The notes: a model not told the origin generated them from the letters alone. A stretch of 64,000 nucleotides of DNA from Vandiemenella viatica (GCA_031002005.1 CM061919.1:223942739-224006738); one strand, 5' to 3'. Counted from the first letter of the stretch, positions 33,566 through 44,906 are shown. Made by a program: numbers and translations.

Positions 33566-33769
33566 TTTAACAGTATTTCACATTTGAAATGCATTTTCTT
33601 GAGCTTAAATTAACCTGTGATCTTGAAAATTTAATCAATTAAACATGTTAACTTGACAAATGCATTGTCCAAATTTCATTACTCTACAATAATTTTTTCT
33701 TGGTGTTGGGATTTTTTTTTCCGTCTGTGTATTTTAATTCCGTTTAAGCGCTCATTCCGGTAACAATTT

Positions 33770-34150
33770 CAGTAAAGAATCTATTTTTCTCTTTCTTCTA
33801 CCAACCTAATTAAGCCCTTTATGAATTTTAATTCTAAATTCTATCAAAGTTTTTGGTAAATTGTTCGTTACTTCCCTTGGTAATTTATTCCAATTCCTGA
33901 GTCCCGTATATAGAAAAGAAAATTTACCACTTCCTTACCATGAAATCGAGTGGCAGCTTCTCGATATGGTCGTCTCTTTCTTTCTATACACAACTCTTAA
34001 TTCTCCCACCAATATCTTTCCACACTTCATAATCAATATATCTCTTGCCTATTTCCAGTACCCTCCTCATACTCCTACTTTCTTGCAGTGAATCAATATC
34101 AACTTACTTTATCATATTAGTTATTGATTGTGTTCTGCAGTGATTTTCAC
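33770..34150 (-). pseudogene. LINE family A, 3' end
   Basis: The plus-strand text gaattttaattctaaattc, then agtttttggtaaattgttcg and ttggtaatttattccaattc is the complement of the family A 3' coding end (KTLKEF, EMINNLP). The block near 33955-34000 complements DDHDHK. The copy runs to about 34150 (ctgcagtgattttcac). The 3' microsatellite tail is missing. Confidence 0.7.
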
Positions 34151-35599
34151 TTAAGCAGTGGTAGGTTGTAGTGGAATCATACATTTTCTCATCCACCACT
34201 AAGCAATCATTAGACAATTTAGAGTTTATAATTTTGTTTGGTTGACTGGATTTGCGACAATTTTTGTTACCATTGACATTTGGTTGCAGAGTATATAATT
34301 CATAATTATGTTAAGGTCTGTAATGTTTATTTTATTGTTTGTGATTATGTGTATTTAACCACGAGGTATTTATTGGGACATCCATCACATCCATATTAAT
34401 TTAATTTAATTTTATACCTTCGCACGTACATTTAAAATGGTTTCTTTAATGTTTAGAATCATTTTAATCAATACTAATTGCTATTAGATTATTTAATATC
34501 AGTTAACAACATGGAATTGTTTAGATTTACCTTCAGTTATCGTTAACATTCTAAAGATTTTTGTGAAAGGTAACGTCCCAATAGTCTTTGAGTATTTTAG
34601 ATTCTCAACGACATTAGTGTATGAAATATTTTAGCTGTCTTGGAATGTCTTTGAAAAGTCAGATACTTACAAATTGATTGTTTTAATATACTTTTCACAC
34701 TTCTTAATGTCACTTGTCTCTTCATGCTAATAAGTTTTACACGTTGTACAAGTTGTATTTCTGCGAAAGAATGATAACCTGACGGCAGAATACTTGCAAT
34801 AAATGAATTAAATCATAAAGTATGACCTGCTGAAAAGATAAACTGGGAATAACTTGTTCTACCAGGTGCCGTAAACACCATGTTTGAGCGTGTAAAAATA
34901 AAATACATTTAGGAGAGACATCTATTATTTGACCAAAATTAAACCTTATTAGTAAAATTTCTTGATTTGAAAATTTATAGAAAAAATAATGAACAGAAAA
35001 CGCGTATTACAGAGTATCTACTACCTATTCATAAGAAATATTCACGAAACGTGTCTAAGCAACGAATAGCTGTCTACAGTATCTGGGAAGCCAGACACGT
35101 AGCGTCGTTTAACAAAGAGAGAGATTTACAACTGGAATAGCTCTGCTTGTTAGAACCATCCGCCGCTTGTTTTGGAGAAGACTGAACTGGAACTTGCAGC
35201 TGTTGAACTTGGAAGTGCCGCAGAACTCGAGCTAGCACCGAGTTTCAAAAGCTTTCAGACTTCCGTCGCAACTAATCCCGACGGCCTGAACTAACATTAC
35301 GCTACGGAGCGAGAGATCTCTCCGCGCGTTGTTCCTCTTCCTCTGAAAATCAACTACTGATGAAACACAGGTCACAGTCAGTGATCTTTAGTGCCTGTCT
35401 CCAAAACGTTTATTCTCAACGAAACCCAAAGCTTGACAATCCTGTTACCTTCTATTCTCCATATTTGTTCTAGGTTTTCATCAAATTTCAAGTGAGCTTT
35501 ATTGTCTGAGGCAATTTCTCTCCTCTTTCAAATGTTAGTGAGTAGTGTCTACAGAAAAGATTTTTGTGAGGTTTTCAATTTGAAACCTTTAGAATCGGT
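34151..35599. other. no recognised features
   Basis: AT-rich until about 35050, then a somewhat GC-richer unique-looking stretch to about 35340. No family was recognised in either part. Confidence 0.5.
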
Positions 35600-35830
35600 G
35601 GCATGTTACATGATACTATGCGACCAAAATCAACCATTCAGAATGCTAACCCCTTAAGAATAGCTAAAATGTTTTGTTTCGTCCTGGCAATGGGTGTGGT
35701 GGTTTTGATGGAAGCTGGTACATATAATTCTCACTGGCGGACTAAAAATACAGCAGTGGTAGATCACCCATGCCCATCTCCTTCTGGCCAGGATGGTGGT
35801 AGATCGTTTAAATACGTATGACAAATGTAA
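35600..35830 (-). repeat. dispersed repeat, pair member 1
   Basis: The minus strand has gtcatacgtatttaaacgat, gagatgggcatgggtgat and accagcttccatcaaaacca. The plus strand at 44640-44825 has atacgtatttaaacggct, gagatggggctggggttg and accaaatttcatcaaaataa in the same order. Phrases of the form accaaatttcatcaaaat are frequent in non-autonomous Helitrons and LINE tails, so the class stays open. Confidence 0.5.
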
Positions 35831-36089
35831 CATAATGATGGGATTGAATCTTGTGTCGTCAATCCCTCTGAATGATAACACCATATTAATTTATCTAACA
35901 TTGTTCCTTTTCCTCTCTCTCTCGCAAGTAATAAGAAAAAGACCACGCAATGCATGGAACTCTCCTGGTAGCACTTATTTATTAGCTTTTCCTTCATATC
36001 TTTTTTTTTTTTTTTTTAGTAACCCCTGTTCAAAGGTGTCCAGTTGACCGTAAAAGTGATTAACAGAAGTGAATTATAGTAATCCTTTT

Positions 36090-36215
36090 TCTTGTACTCC
36101 ACCTTATCCTAATATTAGGGATCGGCTGCCTCGAAGAGTTTCCTCCGCCTTTTCCGGTCTACAGTGTCCTCTTCTTTTAGTCATTTGTTCATGAGGTCCT
36201 TCTTCAAAAATCAAC
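36090..36215 (-). repeat. short dispersed repeat, copy 2
   Basis: The text ccttatcctaatattaggga then tcggctgcctcgaagagttt is the inverted counterpart of 4140-4205, extended to the right. It lies directly before the gag remnant at 36222. A run of T (36000-36019) precedes it, which could be the A tail of a minus-strand retroelement. Confidence 0.45.
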
Positions 36216-36221
36216 CAAAGA

Positions 36222-36818
36222 GGAGGAAACCGATGGCAGCGATACATCAATGCTTCCGCTGACAAGGCTTCGGGCACACGGCCTCGGACTGCAACAAGCA
36301 AGTGTGTTGCGTCCGCTGCGGCGGGAACCACAGCAACCTGGTATGCTCACGTCCGCGAAAAGCAACGCCGAGATGTGTTAACTGTGGTTCTGACCACGCC
36401 GCCAGCTATGGGGGATGTCCTGTGAAGAGAAAGCTCCAAGCCACCATCGGAAGACGTCAGCACCAACCCAGCCACACCCAAACAGCCGAAGGACCGGGCA
36501 GCCCACAGAAAAGGAAGTCAAGCGCGTGCATCAATGCTACATCCAAGAGCCAAAACGTGAAAATCAGTTGGGGAAAATCGTCCAGTTGCTAACGCAGCTT
36601 ATTACAGCGATGATCCCCAACTGATCACACGAACTCAGTAGGGGGTTTTAGAAAAAGACGCCTAAGGCGTCCATAGCCATTTTCCTCCCAAAAGTGAAAT
36701 AAAAATGTGTCCCCAAAACAACACCCAACTGACACCTAGAAGTTATACTACCAACGGTAGTGGTATGTATTTCAAAAACAGCCGTTGAGGCAAATAAAAA
36801 AAAAAAAAAAAAAAATCG
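36222..36818 (+). pseudogene. jockey-like gag tail fused to 3' UTR and A tail
   Basis: Three zinc knuckles are seen in order: QCFR, a TGA where the second cysteine should be, GFGHTASDC; then CCVRCGGNHSNLVC; then RCVNCGSDHAASYGGC (to about 36420). After a frame change ORF1 ends as LLTQLITAMIPN with a TGA near 36622. ORF2 is absent. The sequence goes straight to a 3' region with 'aatgtgtccccaaaacaaca' and agccgttgaggca and an A run (36796-36817). The same 3' landmarks end the jockey-like element at 17860-20650. This is either an internal deletion or a short derivative kept mobile by its shared tail. Confidence 0.8.
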
Positions 36819-37280
36819 CTGAATACCTTTTCTCCCACAGACAATTACAGAAATACTAAAGCAGTAGAGATTATTTTTTCTTCAGCTATTAACAACCTAC
36901 TGCTTTCCCTCAAAGCTAATACACTGTACCTGAATCTAATGCTCTGTATATGATTAACTTTGGGCGTATGCCAGTATATTTACAGCAAATTTTTTTATTT
37001 GCCTCTTCTACTTTTTGAGTTATTCATCACCTTTAACCGAACTTTGTATTCACGTATACGAGAGTTTGAAAATCGTTTTTTAAAGAAAAGGAAAGGAGAT
37101 GTATGGATAAAAGGCCACAGCCGGAAAACTACGGTTGAATTCTCAAAACAAAGGACCGAGACATGATTTGTGTTCACAACAATCCGTTTTGCTGATACTA
37201 TATATTTTCGTTTTCTGGCAATAACAGAAATAGTAATCAAAGAATGATTTAGAGCATGAATTATTATTTTTTACTTTTGT
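36819..37280. other. no recognised features
   Basis: AT-rich spacer between a LINE-derived A tail and a SINE. Nothing recognised. Confidence 0.5.
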
Positions 37281-37503
37281 GCTTATGGCTTTCCGCCTCT
37301 TCGACTTTGAGGTCTTTAGTGGCGAGAAAGGATGGGGGCAAGAAACGGGAAGGAATTCGGCCATGGCCTTTTGAAGGAACCATCCAGGATTGATTTGGGG
37401 AAACCATGGGAAACCCAAAGCTGAATTGCTGGACGGGGATTCGAACCCGCGTCCTCCCTAATGCGATGACTGGACGTTACAGCTCACCCACCACGCTCGG
37501 TCC
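37281..37503 (-). repeat. tRNA-derived SINE, family 1, copy 3
   Basis: Reverse copy from gcttatggctttccgcctc to ccaccacgctcggt. The complemented B box ggggattcgaacccgcg lies at about 37435-37451. The segment after the 'gaaggaaccatc' block has lost a few bases relative to copy 1. Confidence 0.85.
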
Positions 37504-37549
37504 TTCAATATTAATTAGAATTAACCAATCTTTTTTCTATACCATAGGT

Positions 37550-37888
37550 CAACGGTGGCCAACCCAAATGATCTTGCGGGCCATTTTGAAATGGTATCAT
37601 AACTCCGCGGGCCGCATGTAAAATTATATATTCCCATATTAGATATAGATATTTTTTTTGGGTAAAAAAATTGAAACATAATGAGTTATTATTACTGTGT
37701 TTACTATTATTATTACATGGAAACATAGATAATATAATAATGCTACTAAACGCACATTGTAAAGAAATACGTAATACTAAAAATGAAATAAAAAAAATAT
37801 TTTGTATAAGTGTGATGAATCTCGCGGGCCGCAAAATGTTTCAAGGCGGGCCGCATGCGGCCCGCGGGCCTCGAGTTGGTCACCCCTG
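37550..37888. mobile_element. hAT non-autonomous element, perfect 8-bp duplication
   Basis: The ends are caacggtggccaacccaaat on the left and, as complement of the right end, caggggtgaccaactcgagg. Both continue into GC-rich gcgggcc/ggcccgc blocks, while the centre is AT-rich. The flanks are an exact 8-bp repeat, CCATAGGT (37542-37549 and 37889-37896). The 339-bp element has no coding capacity. Ends and duplication place it in hAT. Confidence 0.9.
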
Positions 37889-37896
37889 CCATAGGT

Positions 37897-38279
37897 AGTG
37901 TGAAATTAAAGAAATGGCCTCGTTAAAATAACTTTATAACATTTTTTCCAACATTAAGTCTCCAGATTGTTCTGATGTAGTCCTATCTGCATAAAGATAT
38001 CAATTCCAACTCAGCATACCCATTCTATCAGTTTCATATTTTTTTAACTTTCGTCTTTCTCTACAGTTGTTACCCTTGTTTCCTCCACTGACAAATCTAC
38101 AAATAACCATCTTTCTTCATTACGAAAAGTTTCACTTCTTGTATTTTTTGTACTACCGCTTTTCCAACAGCGATCATTATTAAAAAAGGTAGTTTGGTGT
38201 CGGTACCAGATTTTATTTCATTCCTGTTATTGTGATTTCTTTATAGGATCTTAACGTGGCCATCAACGACTGTCTAAAT
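37897..38279. other. no recognised features
   Basis: AT-rich stretch between the hAT element and an RTE-like relic; part of it may be decayed LINE sequence. Confidence 0.4.
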
Positions 38280-39600
38280 AAGGAAACTGCTTGTTGTTGA
38301 CACATGTATGGGAACTGTTTCTTACTTTCTCTTCATGGATAGCCCGAAAACCTGTCCTGCCTCAATTTTCTGACCATCTCTTCAATATCACTTCTTCCTG
38401 TAGGTTGGTATTGCAGGGCAAGTTAGAAAAACTGTCATTACTAATCCTTAGAACGTGGTCCTTCCAATTTTCCCATTTTTGAGAAACTCAATAATTCAGA
38501 GGGGAAATCTTCAGTTTTTGCCTTTTTCTTCATTTATTTTTCTATCATTCAGGGAATATCCCTTTACAGATCTTAGGAACTTCATTTCGATTGATTGAAT
38601 ATTATTTTTGCGTTGTATTTTATTTAACACTGTTTAACCGCCACTCAGCAGAGTCGGTACCCCCATTGTTTTGTTTCCTCTCGGACTTTAACTTTCGGTG
38701 TTCCTCGAATTATTCCACATATGTATTGAAATCGATGAAGTTTCTTATTCGTTATATTCATGAATGGAAAAATCACGACCAAGGTAGGTAAAGCTTGTTC
38801 TAGTAGCTCCACTACTGGCGACAATGAGCGATATTTACCATTGTGCGCGTTGTACGCTTCAGATAGCCTGTCCGCCATTGCGTAAATCTTGTCGCGAACC
38901 CCCTACGATCAAATAACGAACCCATAGGGGGTATTAGCTGATTGTCAATCACTGTTTTTACCCTAACAGGATATTTACCATGCCTTGGCATAGCTTTTGT
39001 TTTTGTACGAGAAAACTGAAAATTGTAATCTTCATTAACAATGTTTAATAAGTCTATTGATTTTTGGAGTTCATTTTCCTTTCAGATAAATTAATCATCT
39101 GCAAGTAACATAGTGTTTATTTACGTGCTGTTACTTATTTTTATTTGTGGATAAACATTTTCTTCTATTTCCTAACAAAGTCATATATATATAAATATCT
39201 TAAAGAGTGATGGAAAGAGACTACAACCTTATCCCCCTCGCTGGTTAATTGTTACATCTTCTGCAAGTTTATATACCAGTTCTAAAATAATTTGTGTTCT
39301 ATCTTCCATATCCGGTATAACATATATCAAATGTTTTGAATATCGATTCTATTGCATTATTTTGCATAGTTTCTCCCTATTTACTTTATGGAACGCCTTT
39401 TTTTTCATAACCGACAAAAGCAAAGAAAGTATTTAGGTTACATTACTCTCCTTTCTTAGGTATCTGTCTGAGGAAAATATGTTATCCATACAAGATATTC
39501 CTTTCTAAATCCACATTGTTCTTCTAGAAGATCACGTGCTGATACCTTGATCCTATGGTTTATTATCTTCGTTTATATTTTATATCCAGTATTTAACAAA
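38280..39600 (-). pseudogene. RTE-like LINE reverse transcriptase to C-terminus
   Basis: In minus-strand order: EEQCGFRKEYLVWIT (about 39520), FVGYEKKAFHKVNR (about 39410), LELVYKLAEDVTINQRGG then CSLFPSLFKIFIYI (about 39260-39200, the QGVRQGCSLSPxLFN block), TMLLADD (about 39110), SIDLLNIVNEDYNF and KTKAMPRHGKYPVRVKTVI (to about 38960), then, after an interruption, IQSIEMKFLRSVKGYS (about 38570) and a degraded GRPRKRW-type end near 38350. The order is that of insect endonuclease-RT LINEs. Many stops are present. The segment about 38610-38925 does not fit and may be inserted; a cccccta/taggggg pair lies at its right side. Confidence 0.75.
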
Positions 39601-39644
39601 TTAATTCATCGATTGCTATTCGTTATTCTAATAAATAGTTGTGT

Positions 39645-40978
39645 TGATTGTTTACTATATGAAATTAGTTCGTTTGCAGATGACATAATGCTATATAAAA
39701 GAATCAAAACGATAGAGGATTGTAAACAGTTGCAGGGTGATCTGGACAGGATATCTAGTTGAGTTGGTAAACATGGGATGAAGATAAATTCAAAGAAGAG
39801 TCAGCTTGTTAGATACACAAATAAAAAACAAAAGATTAATTATCAATATAAGGTGGGGAAAGAATTGCTTGCTGAAGTCTCGAAATGTAAATATCTTGGC
39901 ATTACCTTTGATAACAAGCTTAACTAGTGTAGCATAACAGATATTCTAATGACATCTTTGAAGTATGAGTTCCATGGTACGGGCCTATCAATACTCTTTT
40001 AAAAAGGGTTTCTATAGCAACAGATATACAGAGATACAACTAGGAGATTGCCTAGAGCAGCGCTAAGGAGAACTTGCAGGAAGAAGTCCGATAATGTATT
40101 TAAGAACGATGTATTTAAAATAATAAAAGAGTGATTTAAATTGTGCAGAATAACGGCTAACAGATTAATTATTTACTATAGCCGCACAAAAGGCATATTA
40201 CGATAAATCAATATATAAATACAGATAAACATATTGAAGACCACTTCGGAGTTAATAATGATAAACAAGATCATTTAAGAAATGCTACATGGCAGACCGT
40301 GAAGAGGACGAAAGTTGGAATTTTAAAATTGAATTGCATTTAAGAAATCCTACACTAGGCAGGACACATTGGACAGGTGGTAGGAAAACGTTTCAGAATT
40401 CTGCACTTGTTGGAGAGAGTGATGAGGGGATGTACGAGGGAAGTAAATGAATTGGGTTACAACACTTTGGTCAGACCATTGCTGGAATATGGTAGTGTAG
40501 TATGGGACCCTCATTTTGCGTATCAAATACAGGAGTTGGAGAGGGTGCAAAAAAGGGCTGCTAGATTTGTTTCTGGAAATTATCGCAGAATGCAATCAGT
40601 GACGGATATGAAAAAGGAGCTGGAATGGGATTCATTGCAAGACAGGAGGAGGATGAGGAGGGTCATGGGAGTGTACAGGGCGTATACTGGCGATGAGGCA
40701 TGGAAAGATATTGGAGTATGTATGAAAAGTAGTGCATGGAAGGAAAAAGATGACCATGACCACAAGTTGGCACTCGATTTCAGGCACAAGGGTGTGGGAA
40801 GATTCTGTTTTTTGGGTAAGGGTGTCAGGGATTGGAATGGGTTACCAAGAGAAATGATAATTTAGCGAAAACGTTGAAAGAATTTAAAGACAAAATTTGT
40901 AAAGGGCAAATGTAAGTTGGTGCAAGATAGGGAAATTGCCACCGGAGCCTGTGCTCCATTGCAATTAAATTAAATTAA
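39645..40978 (+). pseudogene. LINE family A, best copy, with inserted element
   Basis: It begins YEISSFADDIMLYKRIK (RT catalytic motif near 39675), then LQGDLDRIS, a stop, VGKHGMKINSKKSQLVRY and CKYLGITFDNKLN. There it is split by 39927-40355. It resumes with TLDRW, then an open 162-codon stretch (40377-40865) containing RPLLEYGSVVWDPHFAYQ, ELERVQKRAARFVSGNYRR, VMGVYRAYTGDEAW, DDHDHKLALDFRHKG and FLGKGVRDWNGLPREM. The tail caccggagcctgtgctccat and aattaaat units ends near 40978. It is colinear with 21865-22655, which lacks the insert. This C-terminal domain is typical of LINEs; its biochemical role is not well defined. Confidence 0.85.
39927..40355. mobile_element. TA-flanked insert with short inverted ends
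   Basis: The insert interrupts LINE family A exactly where the copy at 21865-22655 is continuous. Its ends are gtgtagcat and, inverted, gtgtaggat, and TA lies on both sides (39925-39926, 40356-40357), as for Tc1/mariner-type elements. The 429-bp interior has no transposase text that I recognise. The inverted repeats are short (about 9 bp), so class assignment is tentative. Confidence 0.6.
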
Positions 40979-41856
40979 ATCTCATTTTCTATGAACTCAT
41001 AACTTTGAAATAATATGTGATTGTAAAACAGTATTATTGTAAACTAACGAATAATTGCCAGCTCGCTAACGGAAAGACGAGATGATGAGGTGCGTCATGA
41101 TGCAGCAATTGAGACCACGTAGGTCGTGGTCCAATATGGACCCGCCTTAACGCCCTCACCCAACGTGCAGTCTCCTCGCATAGTCCGATAATCCCCGTCT
41201 GCCGAGGGATTTCTCCACACGCCATTCGGACTGTAGACTACTGTACAGACAGAGGAGTGGAAACTGGATACATCGTTTAGTGCGGACAGGGACAGCGGCG
41301 GTCGCTGCGAACACTGAAGCCCGACAAGGCTCAGCTTTATGACCGGGATTACAGGGTAGCGAGCCCAGCTTAGTATAGGGTTACGCTGCCCGAGCACGCT
41401 ACAATTCAACTCTCACAGAACTCACTTGGCAAAGGAAATACAGACACACGTCCTAACAGGGATAACATTTAAAGGATCGTTTATATGCTGTATGGTACCT
41501 TTTATTTCATATTTTTCTTCGTTTGCAAAGGACATCCGAAATTTTTCTCTCGTGAATAGAAGTTAGCCGATTATAGATACGTGAAACAAGACAGTCCGAT
41601 GCCTCAAGATTTTTTTATCGACTTCATAACGTCAAGTGAATGTTGTCCTGTATTAAGCCAATTTTTATAATATACTTGCAATTCTGCTTGGTTTCACAAA
41701 TTCATGCAAAGAAACGCACCATAAATAGGGAAGACATCAATTTTACGTGAGAAAGATGGTACAAATTACCATTTGACTCAGGTTGATAATTATTACTTAA
41801 CAAAAAATAATATTTATTACTTATAGAAAATCAGGCGCACTTATTTCTCTACGTTG
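40979..41856. other. no recognised repeat; GC-richer centre
   Basis: A GC-richer section (about 41060-41410) is unlike its AT-rich flanks and has short open frames without family resemblance. I see no repeat boundary. Confidence 0.4.
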
Positions 41857-42094
41857 ACGGAGTGTGGTAGGTGAGTGGTAACGCTCTGGCCTCGCATTCG
41901 GGAGGACGCCGGCTCGAATCCCCGTCCGGGCATCCAGATTTGAGTTTTCCATGGTTTCCCCAAATCACTCCAGGCGAATGCTGGGATACTTCTTTCAAAA
42001 GACCATGGCCGAATTACTTACCGTTCCTTGTCTCCAATCCTATCCCGTTTGTAATGACCTCGATGTCTGCAGGGTGTAAAGCCATAAGCAAAAT
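41857..42094 (+). repeat. tRNA-derived SINE, family 1, copy 4
   Basis: Full-length forward copy. It has the B box ggctcgaatccccgtc near 41909, the body ccagatttgagttttccatg, and the 3' end gtgtaaagccataagcaaaa. It is closest in layout to copy 1. Confidence 0.85.
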
Positions 42095-42699
42095 ATCTAA
42101 ATAAATAATGTCTCTACGAACAAAACAGATTTTGTCTGGTACGTTGTGAATGAACACAAAGAGTAAAAATTAAAACACGCATAACGTCAAAGGCGCCAGA
42201 ATTGTTTTTGTTCTAAATTAATGATCCATAACACAGAAAGAAACAATTGTGTTTCAGGGAGTGAACGTTTTGTCACCAAACAGTCACAGTTGCAAGAATT
42301 GTTTTAGTGAGATAAAGGAAACTGAATAAGGGAAATAAGATAATCAACAGATACGTACAAATATTTTTGCTTCGTTTCCACGAACCACACGTGGAGTAGA
42401 TGGCGCTGAACATAAAAAAGGTGCCAAAGCCTTACATAAACTGTGCTGGGAGTTGCAGAATATTAGTGAGAGTTTATATACTGGTACCGTGGAAGAGTAT
42501 TACGATTAGGTACTGCAAGTACTTGTGTAGCAGTGAGTGGCAGCATATCGAATAAGAAATACACAAAATATTTGTAATTAGCTCGGTTGCGTGGTCGAAT
42601 TCTATACCGCTATTTTCCCCGGTGTTGTCCGATTCCTAAGAAACAAAGTTTTTTAAACAATTTATTAATGAAATTCCACGAAGACTGTAGGTTTTCTCG
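42095..42699. other. no recognised features
   Basis: AT-rich sequence with nothing recognised. Confidence 0.5.
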
Positions 42700-42900
42700 G
42701 CGTTGAATATGAGTAAAATCTACTCGGGTAACTAGCCGAGTTAGTCCATCGATAAAATACGACGTTTCGGCGGTCATAAACTCCGCCACCATTGTCATGT
42801 GACTAACAATGGTGACAGAGTTTATAGAAGCCGAAACGTCGTGTTTTATCAATGGACTCTATTGGCTAGTTACCCGAGAAGATTTTATTCAGACTTCCTT
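42700..42900. mobile_element. palindromic foldback MITE
   Basis: Nearly the whole unit is one hairpin. The left arm (about 42705-42795) reads taaaatctactcgggtaact, ataaaatacgacgtttcggc and ccaccattgt. The right arm (about 42808-42895) is its complement, acaatggtga, gccgaaacgtcgtgttttat and agttacccgagaagatttta. The loop is about 10 bp. There is no coding capacity. Superfamily and target duplication were not determined. Confidence 0.8.
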
Positions 42901-43589
42901 GAAGTTCTTCCACTAAGTTCTTAAAACAGTAAGACACGTATGAAAAATAAAATTTCAAATGGAAGTGTTGAAATATTTGCCAGAACAGGGCAACTTCAGA
43001 AACGTACATTGTTGAGTACTGTTGCACAAACTTGTGTCGTGGGTAGATACATGCGTTGGTATAACTTGCCCTTCATTCATCCCGGAAGCTCTCCAGTTTT
43101 GTCAACTGTTTGATTACATGGCGGGCAACTGTTGGGTGACAAAGACGTATGGAGTGGCTGGGGACCAATTGTCGACTCCTCCTCCTCCTCCTATATGAGT
43201 CAGCGTGAAGAATGTGCCCTTCCAGAATTTAAGACACACTTCCTTTCAAACCATTGAGAGAGCTGTAAGCGATGTTAAATGGTCTTACGATCACTCCCAA
43301 GACAGCGATGATACTATAGATATCATGTTGTGCCTCAGTGCTTGCGGTAGGTCCTCGTTCCAGTCCCGCCCTGTATGTGGTGGAATAAACAATAGAGCCA
43401 AGTTCAGGGTAACGATTCATGCTCTGCGTACACAATATATTTGCATCTTTATCTCAACGAACAATTGTTTACTGTTCTGATTGTTTTAGAACCGCTGCAT
43501 CCTTCAACGAACAAAGATAGCAAATTGTTAACTTTATTATTTGTGCATGTAAAGAATTATTATTTATTAATATTAATTTAATTGAGGTG
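42901..43589. other. no recognised features
   Basis: Unrecognised sequence. A short ctcctcctcctcct run lies near 43178-43191. Confidence 0.5.
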
Positions 43590-43965
43590 GAGCACACGTT
43601 CCGGTGGCAATTACCTGTCATCCAATTAACTCTTTTTTTTTAATTATATAATTTGAATGTTAAATTTCTCCCCCATAAACTATTGCGATTTACAAATTTT
43701 AATTTTAAATTCCTTCAGCATTTTTGGCAAATTATTCATCACTTCATTTGGTAATTTGTTCCAGTCCCTTATACATGAAATGGAGTCCCAGTTTATTGTC
43801 ATGCCCATCTCTCCCCTTCTATGCACAATTTATAATTCTTCGACCAAAATCCCTCTAACCAACATATGCCCAGCACTCTCTTCACCCTCTGCCTTTCCTC
43901 CGATCACTTTCAATCTAGCTCCATCGTCATATCATATACTGATTGGGTCCTGCGATAATTTCCAC
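43590..43965 (-). pseudogene. LINE family A, 3' end
   Basis: The plus strand starts ttaatttaattgaggtggag then cacacgttccggtggcaatt, the complement of the family tail. It continues with aaattttaattttaaattcc and tggtaatttgttccagtccc, the complement of the last coding block. A deletion removes the GRFSFLGKG part. The 5' limit is near 43965. Confidence 0.75.
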
Positions 43966-44639
43966 AACATAGTTTTTTATCTGTACACACACACACAGCG
44001 ATCGAAGTCAATCGGTTTTTTCTTATGTTAAGTAAGAACTGACATTATATTTCAAGAAACAGTTTTTATCTTCTAACATGTACTGCAATGGCTATCAGAT
44101 GCGCAATATTAGATCAATATCTGTTATTTGTTTGTTACTTGTGATTTTTGCACGTCTACGCGTATGCCGAGTGGCCGCTTTAGGTTAGATCCTAGCGGTT
44201 GTAGTGTAACAAAATTGTACAAGCTGATGTTATTACATGTTCGCGTCTCCCGTAGCAACAGAAAAAGCGATGCGCGTCCAGACGTCACAATCCGACGATA
44301 CCGAACTTGAGTCTGACAGTGCATACAACTCGCAGACATTAATGTCGGTTACGCTCCATGCCCAGTTATCCTTCATCGTGTGTCCGATGCAAAATATTAA
44401 AGCTTATAAACGTAAATAATATTTTTTGTCCTTAATTAGTAATGTTGTGACCGGTCAACCAAATATGTTACATCTGGTATGAAGTTACCCATTAGCATCC
44501 CACCCACTGTTAGTGAATCGCGGAGTAATAATAATAATAATAATAGAAACGAGCAAAGTTCACGGTGTTGCTCGGTATGATTTAGGTTGACTTTCCTACA
44601 CAGTAAATACTGAGGTTCATAACAGACTTCAGTTTCGGC
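43966..44639. other. unrecognised, with (aat)n near 44526-44545
   Basis: Mostly unrecognised. The phrase tagtgaatcgcggagtaata at 44510-44529 recurs as tagtgaatcgcggaataata at 57037-57056, in both cases leading into an (aat)n run, so it is probably the 3' end of a retroposon family. Confidence 0.4.
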
Positions 44640-44825
44640 ATTTGTGAATCAAACTTTATGTCAGTCGCTCCATTTTTTATACGTATTTAAACGGCTAACC
44701 CCCGGTTTAGCAGAAAAGAGATGGGGCTGGGGTTGGTTTATTCCTGCAATATTTTTAGCTATCCTTTCAGGAACGTGTGTACCAAATTTCATCAAAATAA
44801 CCACAGCGATACATGCAGCAATATA
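44640..44825 (+). repeat. dispersed repeat, pair member 2
   Basis: Counterpart of 35600-35830 in the opposite orientation, with three colinear shared blocks (atacgtatttaaacggct, gagatggggctggggttg, accaaatttcatcaaaataa). Class not determined. Confidence 0.5.
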
Positions 44826-44906
44826 AACGATGATTTTTTTTCATGAAATACGGTATTGACAGAATCGTTCAACAAAAAATTATAAAAATACCTGAAATGT
44901 CAATAC

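Larger units (their letters stand above)
32286..33729. mobile_element. Tc1-like element rearranged into a 613-bp-arm palindrome
   Basis: The left arm (32286-32898) is the reverse complement of the right arm (33117-33729). Both are exactly 613 bp and I see only about one mismatch (near 32517 against 33499). The loop is 218 bp (32899-33116). The outer ends are cacagacgg and ccgtctgtg, flanked by TA on both sides (32284-32285, 33730-33731), the Tc1/mariner target duplication. Each arm carries the 3' half of a Tc1 transposase gene plus its 3' terminal region, pointing toward its outer end. The 5' half of the ancestral element was therefore replaced by an inverted copy of its 3' half. Such an element can keep two identical ends but no full transposase gene. 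Confidence 0.9.

Noticed and set aside
38610..38925. Separate DNA transposon inside the RTE-like relic
   Set aside because: The segment does not fit the LINE, and a cccccta/taggggg pair is near its right edge, but no left end or target duplication was found.
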